Below, in pieces: positions 1 through 6,471 of a DNA stretch of 7,081 bases. Source of the stretch: Bacillota bacterium (GTDB lineage: Bacteria; Bacillota; Sulfobacillia; Sulfobacillales; Sulfobacillaceae); NCBI GenBank assembly GCA_023381095.1, contig JAMCTO010000148.1:1-7081 (forward strand), read 5' to 3'. Each line of letters opens with the position of its first letter. The first letter of the stretch is position 1. The notes beneath the pieces were generated by a model. It saw only the letters and a list, made by a program, of their open reading frames with translations, did no database searches and was not told the origin of the DNA. The translations under genes were made by a program, and so were the position numbers.

Positions 1-72
1 TCTAGCAGTGCCGTGAGGGAGCGGAAGCAGTGGGTGGAAGCTTCGACCTTCAGGCTGGAGAGACTTCCATGA
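1..72 (+). CDS. Possible 3' end of an unidentified upstream gene
   Basis: The frame beginning at base 1 is open from the window edge to a TGA at 70-72 and encodes 23 residues ending in STFRLERLP. The first 60 bases are about 62% G+C by my count, like coding DNA nearby, and composition drops sharply just after the stop. That makes this the likely tail of a gene whose body lies to the left. The other two + frames contain stops within the first 20 bases. The arginine-rich tail is too short to identify. The C-terminus of a TnpB-type IS605 protein came to mind, but no diagnostic motif is present, so that is a guess. Confidence 0.35.
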   Translation, partial: SSSAVRERKQWVEASTFRLERLP

Positions 73-305
73 AATTGCACAGATCGAACTACTTTCTAAG
101 AGTCAGAAAAACGAGAAGATTATATAAATCAAAGAGAATCTTAGGAAACTCCGTGAGGTATTGCTTCTGTCGATTTTCTGAGCACGTCATTTGGATAGTG
201 TTTTGTGAGTTTCTATCTTAAATTAAATTAAAAATATCGCTTCAGGAAGTTTTTTCTGGTGCTCTCGATGGATTTACTCAATTAACATGACAGAAGGGGT
301 TCAGC
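73..305 (+). promoter_or_regulatory. AT-rich leader upstream of the solute-binding protein gene
   Basis: No gene is supported in these roughly 230 bases. Bases 121-240 are only about 32% G+C by my count, far below the flanking DNA, as expected for a promoter region or horizontally acquired spacer. A weak sigma-70-like pair is TTGGAT (191-196) and TATCTT (214-219) with a 17-base spacer. TTGTGA (203-208) followed by AT-rich DNA is an alternative. Neither is close to consensus, so the promoter is probably in this stretch but is not pinned down. A 63-codon frame crossing it (30-221) has no ribosome site and no recognisable protein content. Confidence 0.4.
292..299 (+). promoter_or_regulatory. Ribosome binding site of the solute-binding protein gene
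   Basis: AGAAGGGG lies six bases before a GTG codon at 306. This placement decides the GTG start, because the resulting N-terminus is a complete lipoprotein signal peptide, and no ATG further in would keep it. Confidence 0.75.
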
Positions 306-1706
306 GTGTTACATTCTAAAGCTTACGTCCTATTGCCAGCGATTGGACTGTTGTCGGCTGGCTTGGCTGGTTGCGGCGCCGGAACCGTTGCATCCACCCC
401 ATCAGGTCAGACCACAACCATAACCGCGTGGGTGCCGGCCCCATCCCCCGGTAAGCCCATCGTCGAAAGCCCTTTGCAATTTGCAACCGTATTATGGAAT
501 AAAGAACACCCCAAACGACCCGTAAAACTAGCATTAAACCAGGCCATCCCATTTGCCTCGTTTTTATCCAAGTTAACTACAGCTTTTGTGGGGCATAATC
601 CTCCTGATATTGCTTACGGATTACCAGGCGGATGGCCATTCCCCATGGCACGTGGGCGTTATTTAGCCCCAATTAATCATCTCACTCCCACATGGGTCAA
701 GACCGTGTATTTCAAATCTTTCTATCCCTCACTTCGGGCCCAAATGCCTGTGATTCAGGGCAATATCTACGCTTTACCAACGCAAAGCGGGGGCGTTGAT
801 GGCCTATGGTACCGCAAGGATTGGTTTCAATCCAATCGCTTGCCCATCCCCAACACATGGGCTAATTTGCTCTATGACGCAAAATTCTTTGCCCAGCCTC
901 AAATTGCTCATCACTATCGTATCGTGGCCCCGTTTCTGATGGCGGGTTCCGCTACGCAACCCATGGAGACCGCTGCCCAAGGCTTAGGTTTCTTTTTCGC
1001 CGCGGGCGGACACATCATACAAGACGGACGTGTTACGGTTGATAGTCCGCCAATTCTCACCGCCCTCACTTTTTTACGCACACTCTCCCAACAACACTTG
1101 TTGCCGCGCATCGCCTTGACAACCTCAGCTACTCAAAGCATGGCGCTAATGGCAAACGGAAAGGTACCAATAGTGATAGGAGGGACTTGGCAATACATTG
1201 CGCTACAGCAAGATGGTCCTTTCACCTCACTGCAAATGTTTCGCAACTTCCAGTGGACTCCCTTTCCCCGAATGTCATCACACAGTTCTCCCGAAACCTC
1301 TCCCGGTGGTGCCGATGCGGCAATTGTTGCAGACAACTCTCATGCTTCTTTGGCGGCACAACTTTTAGAACTTGCATTATCACCTGCCGTTGCCAAGGAA
1401 GAAGCCGCGGCTGAGCAGACTATGATTACCAAAGAGGGAATAAAGGATGCGCCAGCAGTGGAAATTCCTCCAGTCGCATCTGAATTGTCTGATATGGTCG
1501 GACCTCCCAGTGAGCTTCAATTCATACGCCAAACTGTGGCTCCTGTTATTCCCTTAAGCCATAAAAGTGTCGCTTTTAGTTATGGAGCGCCGGTTCAAAT
1601 TGCCATCGGCAAGATGATTGATGATGTGGTGTGGGGATCTGTACCGGCAGGGCAAGCCGCTCGACAAGCTGCGAAAACCATCGAAGTGTCGACGGGTTTG
1701 CGTTAA
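306..1706 (+). CDS. ABC-type extracellular solute-binding lipoprotein (family 1)
   Basis: This is a 466-residue secreted binding protein, probably tethered to the outer face of the membrane. It starts at GTG. Residues 1-22 are a signal peptide with one lysine, a hydrophobic core and the lipobox LAGC, so Cys23 should be lipidated. The rest follows the family-1 (sugar/oligosaccharide-type) binding-protein pattern. NPPDIAYGLPGG (98-109) is the usual 'xPDI' hinge strand. GNIYALPTQSGG (152-163) with LWYRKDWF (167-174) and PNTW (182-185) is the classic 'yalP...lyYnkdlf...PxTW' block. ANGKVPIVIGGTW (283-295) and GGADAAIVADNS (334-345) match later conserved blocks. The length is normal for the family. 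Such proteins deliver solutes to an ABC importer, but no importer permease or ATPase lies next to it here. The sulfatase follows after 97 bases with no clear terminator between, which suggests co-transcription. The ligand cannot be read from sequence; a sulfated or sugar-like compound is an inference from the neighbour. Confidence 0.93.
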   Translation: MLHSKAYVLLPAIGLLSAGLAGCGAGTVASTPSGQTTTITAWVPAPSPGKPIVESPLQFATVLWNKEHPKRPVKLALNQAIPFASFLSKLTTAFVGHNPPDIAYGLPGGWPFPMARGRYLAPINHLTPTWVKTVYFKSFYPSLRAQMPVIQGNIYALPTQSGGVDGLWYRKDWFQSNRLPIPNTWANLLYDAKFFAQPQIAHHYRIVAPFLMAGSATQPMETAAQGLGFFFAAGGHIIQDGRVTVDSPPILTALTFLRTLSQQHLLPRIALTTSATQSMALMANGKVPIVIGGTWQYIALQQDGPFTSLQMFRNFQWTPFPRMSSHSSPETSPGGADAAIVADNSHASLAAQLLELALSPAVAKEEAAAEQTMITKEGIKDAPAVEIPPVASELSDMVGPPSELQFIRQTVAPVIPLSHKSVAFSYGAPVQIAIGKMIDDVVWGSVPAGQAARQAAKTIEVSTGLR

Positions 1707-1803
1707 AGGCCGTCCATGCCAATTTAGTCCCGAGGGATCTCCCCTAAGTGGACATATGCGACCCGATCGAGGTTAATCATTAAAAGGTAAAGGGGATAAA
1801 ATC

Positions 1804-3234
1804 ATGCCACAACAGCCCAATATTTTTCTGATCATGACCGACGAACATGCACCCCAAGCATCAGAAGTTTACGGCCACCCCTACGTCAAAACCCCTGCTT
1901 TACGCACCCTGGCAGAATCGGGCGTGGTTTTCGACGCGGCTTATTGTAACAGCCCCCTGTGTGTCCCGTCCCGCATGGCGTTTATGGCAGGTCGAGAAGT
2001 TCACCGTCTTGAAACGTGGGACAATGGATCCCCTTTGTCCAGTGGCATTCCCACGATCGCGCATTATCTCGCACAATCTGGGTATGACACGGTGTTAAGT
2101 GGCAAAATGCACTTTAAGGGTCCCGACCAGCTTCATGGGTTCGAACGACGCCTCGTCAACGACTGTTGTAATCCGGAGATTAATGCCCCAAGTTGGCGGC
2201 AGGATCGTCCGGGTCTCGGTGCTCTCCGCAGGCTCACCGATGCGGGCCCAAAAGAAACGGCTCAGTCGAACCGCTATGATGATCAGGTTGAAGAACAAAC
2301 GTTAGAGTATCTTCGGGCCTACGTCTCGTCGTCCCAAGATCGGCCTTTTGCCTTGGTCACCTCCTTTAATGCTCCGCATTTTCCACTGACCCCACGGCCG
2401 GAATATTTCGAGCACTACATTGATATCGTGACACCGCCTCTTTCACCGCCTCCCACAGCCTCTCCTATGCACCCGGTGCATACGCGCATCCAGCGTCATT
2501 TTGGTTTGGTGGACATTCCGGTGGAACTGAATTTACGGGCCCGGGCGGCCTATTTTGCACTCGTCAACCAAACTGATGATCGTATTGGCCGATTGGTAGA
2601 ATATACCCGATCACTGCCCTTGAAACGACCGACCGTCACAATCTATACCGCCGATCATGGCGAAATGATGGGAGAACATGGGCTGTGGTGGAAGAATAAC
2701 TTTTATGAAGAATCGGTGCGCGTCCCCCTCATTGTATCCTGCGCCGATTGGTTTCCCCCTCGCCGCGAGCCGATGCCGGTAACGCTCGTGGACCTGGCCC
2801 GAACGCTGGTGGCAATCGGGAATCCTGCGGTTCCCGATGAGATGTTTGACGGCATGAATCTCCTGCCTTACCGTGCAGGGCGACAAGGCAATCCGCTACG
2901 GCCGGTAACCAGTGAATATCATGCACATAGCACGCAACATTCGATGCGGATGATTCGTCAAGGGCAATACAAGTTAAACTACGTAGTTGGAGAACCCACA
3001 CAATTGTTTGATCTTCACAATGATCCGCATGAATGGTTCGATTTAAGTCAGGATTCTCGCTTGCAAACCGTGCACAATCACTTACTCACAACCCTATTGC
3101 AAACGTGGCCGGAGAACATTGAGGAGCGTGTGCAGTTCAGTCAGGAGCAACGCCAATGGATTCATCAGGCCAACCGTGTGTTGTCAACACCCATACAGTA
3201 CCCGTGGATTCCGTTGTCTGACGGTCCAGGGTAA
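1804..3234 (+). CDS. Choline-sulfatase-like (BetC-like) type I sulfatase
   Basis: A 476-residue sulfate-ester hydrolase of the alkaline-phosphatase superfamily. It has no signal peptide, so it should act in the cytoplasm, as BetC does. PNIFLIMTDEH (5-15) is the first strand, with Asp13 a metal ligand. CVPSR (53-57) is the formylglycine motif, with Cys53 the residue to be converted. SGKMHF (99-104) carries the active-site Lys101 and His103. NAPH (189-192) is the next conserved block. ADHG (283-286) supplies metal ligands Asp284 and His285, and GLWWK (293-297) ends in the conserved lysine. The stretches AYCNSPLCVPSR (46-57), WDNGSPLSSGIPTIAHYL (72-89) and GPDQLHGFERRL (106-117) resemble choline sulfatase, as does the C-terminal tail SQEQRQWIHQA (446-456). 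However, the segment after ERRL and the NAPH region differ from my recollection of BetC, so another sulfate ester is possible. AAGGGG at 1790-1795 sits 8 bases before the ATG. No formylglycine-generating enzyme is in view. Confidence 0.94.
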   Translation: MPQQPNIFLIMTDEHAPQASEVYGHPYVKTPALRTLAESGVVFDAAYCNSPLCVPSRMAFMAGREVHRLETWDNGSPLSSGIPTIAHYLAQSGYDTVLSGKMHFKGPDQLHGFERRLVNDCCNPEINAPSWRQDRPGLGALRRLTDAGPKETAQSNRYDDQVEEQTLEYLRAYVSSSQDRPFALVTSFNAPHFPLTPRPEYFEHYIDIVTPPLSPPPTASPMHPVHTRIQRHFGLVDIPVELNLRARAAYFALVNQTDDRIGRLVEYTRSLPLKRPTVTIYTADHGEMMGEHGLWWKNNFYEESVRVPLIVSCADWFPPRREPMPVTLVDLARTLVAIGNPAVPDEMFDGMNLLPYRAGRQGNPLRPVTSEYHAHSTQHSMRMIRQGQYKLNYVVGEPTQLFDLHNDPHEWFDLSQDSRLQTVHNHLLTTLLQTWPENIEERVQFSQEQRQWIHQANRVLSTPIQYPWIPLSDGPG

Positions 3235-3396
3235 CATCTCGCAAAGTCGCACTACCGATCTGCGTCGGTCATAAATAATGGTATCCATCTGGACATCACC
3301 CCTAAGCGGGGCCTCCACAGTCGAACACGGCCTGGGAATGATCCTGCGAGAGGGTGATGACCCCATCCATACCCAACAGAAAGGGGTGGTGGCCTT
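3235..3396 (+). promoter_or_regulatory. Intergenic leader with inverted repeat before the membrane-protein gene
   Basis: This 162-base gap holds no gene. CATCACCC (3294-3301) and GGGTGATG (3352-3359) are perfect 8-base complements enclosing 50 bases, and a smaller hairpin, CCCC-TAAGC-GGGG (3299-3311), overlaps the first arm, so two folds are mutually exclusive. There is no T-run, so it does not look like an intrinsic terminator. AATAAT (3274-3279) resembles a -10 box but has no matching -35. The gap ends with a strong ribosome site, AGAAAGGGG (3378-3386), ten bases before the ATG at 3397. A regulatory role for the repeat is a guess. Confidence 0.25.
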
Positions 3397-6174
3397 ATGC
3401 GAGACAAACCGATGTGGGCCAAAGCGTGGAATGATTTCGCCATTTGGCGACGATTAACGTGGGATCTCAGCGGACGATCGTCCGAGCCCCTCTCGGCCCA
3501 CTCTTTGAGAAGGATGGGCGGTTATTTGACGCCATTTTGGCCACTTATCGCGCTTATGCTAGCGCTCTCGTTTACGAGCATTGCACTGGGCGTGATCCCG
3601 GCGTTTATTACCAAAAATATCATCAATAAAACATTGCCTCCCCACGCGAATTTTCCCTTGCTCGTTCACTTCGTAGAATTACTTGCGGGCATCTTCCTGG
3701 TGAAAACTCTGATGAGTGCGGCCAGTAGCTATCTGCACGGCCTCGTCAGTAATGGCATTGTTCAAGACCTCAGAATCGATCTGTTTCATCGTATTCTGCA
3801 GCGACCACCAAGCGCTTCCGGGCAGGGGCGAGAACGTTTGTCCACGCGAGTTATTAACGATGTCGGCATCGCCAGTACAAGCTTTTCCGTATTTGGTTGG
3901 CGGGCCCCCGCCATGAGCGGCGTCGTCGGATTCCTCGACATGACACTCGCGTTCATTAATAACGGATGGACGCTCGCGGTCACCATTAGTGCCATGTTGA
4001 TCCTGAACTGGCATTTTACGCTGGTTTTTTTGATCGCCATCCCGCCATTTTTTCTGCTGACCCACCTGGTGGGTCGTGTGCTGTACACCTTAAACCAGCA
4101 GGAATATGGTAACATGGCAGAATTGAACGGGGCTATGCTCAGATCAGTGGGATGGGTGGGCGCGGCGTGGGCTCGGTTATGGGGACAAGAGGTTCGGCAA
4201 CGCGAGCATTTTCGGCAAGCGAATCGGAAAATTTCTGAAACGAGCATAGCCTCGCGAATTATCGGTAATGCCCATCATATGAGCTATACCTTTCCGGTCG
4301 CGATTGCTACCGTGTTCATTTGGTTTTATGGTGCGATCAAGGTGATGCATGGCACCATGTCACTGGGCACATTGATCGCATTTGCCGCCCTACTTACGAA
4401 AAATACGTATACAGTTAGCAATTTTATGGATGCCCTTGTCGAATTTCCTCACCTACGAGGAGTTCTGGATCGCATTTTCGCGCTATGGCCCTCGACCGAA
4501 GGGGTTCGTTGGGCTTTCTGGCGGCGACGCCAGGCATCAACAAACCGCCCCTCGCTGTGGCACTGGTTGCGCGATCTCGGGGTGCGGTTCTCCGCCCCGC
4601 CTCGTCTCAAAGTCGGCTCGCTTCGACGTTTGTTGGGTTTTATGGTGCCATATTGGCCTTATTCGTTGTTGGTACTCTTCGATGCGATCATTGGAGTCGG
4701 CGGATTGGCCCTTATCGTACCGCTTTTTCAGCGGACGATCATTGATACGGCAATCCCTCAACATAATGTCAAGTTGCTAGGATTTTCGGTGTTCATGATT
4801 GCGTTGTTTCCCTTTGTGCACCTTTTCTCAGCCGAGTTGTCCTCCACCGGTCATGAATTTTGGGGTCACCGATCGCTTCAACGCTTGCGCGAGTGGGCGT
4901 ACGATAAAATCCAGGCCATCACGCCTGCCGCATTACCCGAGACCAATCCATCACGTCTGATGGGACGCCTCTTAAACGACATCAACGCCCTATATTCCGC
5001 CTATGCAGAAATCTCCCATCTAATCACTGCATTCTTGCCGATCGTTCCGTCGATTGCCTTGATCACCGTATTAAGTTGGCGGTTAGGCCTGCTCATTGTT
5101 TTTATTACCCTGCTATTTATTCCCTTGCTTCAGTGGGGTGGCAAACTTTTTTATGGCATTAACCGGACCATTTTCGAACAGGTCGAAGATCTTAACGGGC
5201 TGGTATTGGAGACGCTGGATCCAAACCGCCTCGCGGAACTCCAGTTGACCCATCAAGCGGATCAAGTGGAACAACGATTTTCGGCGCAAAACCAACGTTT
5301 GGCAGATCTCGGTTTGACCTCTTCCGTTTTACGGGGCTGGTTTGGGGATCTCTTCGGCCTTCATTATACGCTCATTACAGTAGTCCTATGGCTAGTCGGC
5401 GGTATGATGATTATTCACCGGCAACTTTTGTTGGGCACGTTGGTCGCCATAATGGCCTACGCGGGCAAAGTGGAAGCATTTGGCGGCGTCTTTGGCGTCT
5501 ATTTAATCACACGGACCATGCAAGCGAATGCGGACCGCGTGTTTGCCGTCATCGACGAGCTTCCCCCGACCCATGCCCCCAGTGTTCGTGTAAGCCATCC
5601 AGACCCTACAAACATGGCGGCCCTTGCTGTCAAAGGACTTCGGGTAGGCAATTCTGAGCGAGAATACGACTGGGTACAGCCTGCTCACACGCTATATGTT
5701 GTTCAGGCTGCGAGCGACGATGGTCCGCCGCTTATGGAAATCCTGGTGGGATTGCGAAACCCTCTTCAGGGAACCATTGAACGATCACCCAAAGTGGTGC
5801 TCATCAGTGCCCACGCGCCGCTTCCCACGGTCAGCCCGCAGGAGTTGCTCACGGTCGCCCAGGGACGACTTCTCACCTTAGACGGTGTCCGCAAGGTACT
5901 CCAGGAGGTCGGCATCACGACGTTAGCTCCGGACCAACCCCTACCGGATGCCCTCGGCGATGACCTGCACCGACGGATGGCGTTAACACAAGCCTTAGTG
6001 GGGAATCCCGATCTGGTGATAGCCGATTGTCACGACGTTGGGGGGTGGCCATTACGACACTATTTGCCCCGTACAACCATCACGCTGATCCGGTCTGCCG
6101 TCCAAGCTGGAGTGACGGCAGATGTGATCGTCATTCCTCACCCCGTGGTGTCCACACATGTTGCAGAATCTTGA
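3397..6174 (+). CDS. Fused ABC exporter-like protein: two transmembrane domains and one degenerate ATPase domain
   Basis: A 925-residue membrane protein related to type-1 ABC exporters. The first transmembrane domain (about 41-365) shows six hydrophobic segments near 47-70, 86-108, 170-190, 192-225, 298-315 and 320-335, with the exporter motifs LRIDLFHRIL (125-134) and LSTRVINDV (148-156), and it ends in RGVLDRIFAL. A basic linker (366-407) leads straight into the second such domain (about 408-722), with LMGRLLNDIN (521-530) and ADRVFAVID (712-720). No ATPase domain separates them. Residues 741-915 follow the ABC ATPase order but every nucleotide motif is broken. The Walker A position reads QAASDDGPP (770-778), with no GKS/T. 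The Q-loop glutamine aligns with Ala805. LSGGQ is LGDDL (853-857). Walker B keeps Asp877, but the catalytic Glu is Cys878. The H-loop histidine aligns with Arg899. PLMEILVGLRNPLQGTIE (778-795) and RRMALTQALVGNPDLVIAD (859-877) still show the ancestry. A usual full exporter has two ATPase domains and well over 1,100 residues. Self-powered transport is therefore unlikely. It may need a separate ATPase, or act as a receptor, channel or scaffold. No frameshift was seen. Confidence 0.9.
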   Translation: MRDKPMWAKAWNDFAIWRRLTWDLSGRSSEPLSAHSLRRMGGYLTPFWPLIALMLALSFTSIALGVIPAFITKNIINKTLPPHANFPLLVHFVELLAGIFLVKTLMSAASSYLHGLVSNGIVQDLRIDLFHRILQRPPSASGQGRERLSTRVINDVGIASTSFSVFGWRAPAMSGVVGFLDMTLAFINNGWTLAVTISAMLILNWHFTLVFLIAIPPFFLLTHLVGRVLYTLNQQEYGNMAELNGAMLRSVGWVGAAWARLWGQEVRQREHFRQANRKISETSIASRIIGNAHHMSYTFPVAIATVFIWFYGAIKVMHGTMSLGTLIAFAALLTKNTYTVSNFMDALVEFPHLRGVLDRIFALWPSTEGVRWAFWRRRQASTNRPSLWHWLRDLGVRFSAPPRLKVGSLRRLLGFMVPYWPYSLLVLFDAIIGVGGLALIVPLFQRTIIDTAIPQHNVKLLGFSVFMIALFPFVHLFSAELSSTGHEFWGHRSLQRLREWAYDKIQAITPAALPETNPSRLMGRLLNDINALYSAYAEISHLITAFLPIVPSIALITVLSWRLGLLIVFITLLFIPLLQWGGKLFYGINRTIFEQVEDLNGLVLETLDPNRLAELQLTHQADQVEQRFSAQNQRLADLGLTSSVLRGWFGDLFGLHYTLITVVLWLVGGMMIIHRQLLLGTLVAIMAYAGKVEAFGGVFGVYLITRTMQANADRVFAVIDELPPTHAPSVRVSHPDPTNMAALAVKGLRVGNSEREYDWVQPAHTLYVVQAASDDGPPLMEILVGLRNPLQGTIERSPKVVLISAHAPLPTVSPQELLTVAQGRLLTLDGVRKVLQEVGITTLAPDQPLPDALGDDLHRRMALTQALVGNPDLVIADCHDVGGWPLRHYLPRTTITLIRSAVQAGVTADVIVIPHPVVSTHVAES

Positions 6175-6471
6175 TATTCGCCACTTTTGGGGAAGAAAAA
6201 TCACCATGGCGAAAGCGTTGGTTTCTGGCCCGTGGTGGCCCAAATTTGATGGTCTGGGGTCGGTGGGTTCCGGTGTGTCTCCGGTATTGTTCCAGATACA
6301 CCTATCACGCATTTTTTGTTTCCTCATAGACAACGCGACTGCCACGGCGGAGGGCACGGTAAGGGGTGCTACCAGCAAAAGGTATATGAATGGGACCGTG
6401 GTCATCGGGGTTTGGACGACGGCAGCGCTATGGCGCATCATCACGATACATAGGTACGGCACCCAAGTTAT
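6175..6471. other. Gap of about 300 bases between convergent genes, no supported gene
   Basis: I see no convincing gene here on either strand. On the + strand, the frame after ATG 6206 shows no recognisable protein content, lacks a good ribosome site and runs on antisense to the regulator gene. On the - strand, a frame entering at GTG 6462 encodes one hydrophobic stretch (VPFIYLLLVAPLTVPSAVAV) followed by basic residues. That could be one membrane helix of a decayed transporter downstream of the marR gene, but the frame then overlaps the end of the membrane-protein gene with no family resemblance. The only structured element is the hairpin listed separately. Confidence 0.5.
6272..6321 (+). 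terminator. Candidate terminator downstream of the membrane-protein gene
   Basis: GGTGTGTCT (6272-6280) pairs with AGATACACC (6294-6302) over nine base pairs including one G-T wobble, with a 13-base loop. A run of six T (6312-6317), then G and three more T, follows after nine bases. The position between two convergent genes suits a terminator. The gap between stem and T-run and the modest G+C of the stem make it non-canonical. Confidence 0.35.

Noticed and set aside
30..221. 63-codon + strand frame across the left leader
   Set aside because: It crosses a sharp composition break, has no ribosome site, and is rich in Arg/Lys, aromatic residues and Cys in the way AT-rich non-coding DNA translates.
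1707..1803. Terminator or separate promoter between the binding-protein and sulfatase genes
   Set aside because: No stable stem with a T-run is present. The best -35/-10 pair (TTGCGT 1698-1703 with TTTAGT 1723-1728, 19-base spacer) is too weak to report.
3299..3311. CCCC-TAAGC-GGGG hairpin considered as a terminator after the sulfatase gene
   Set aside because: The stem is only four pairs and no T-run follows.
3679..4247. Antisense frames of 128 and 153 codons inside the membrane-protein gene
   Set aside because: The sense strand gives a clear transporter protein across the region. The antisense products show no family features and no ribosome sites, so they are shadows of codon bias.
3397..6174. 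Frameshifted pair of ordinary ABC half-transporters
   Set aside because: The frame is uninterrupted, and the junction between the two transmembrane domains is about 126 bases, too short to hide an out-of-frame ATPase domain. The C-terminal domain keeps ABC order in the same frame throughout, so its changes are substitutions rather than a shift.
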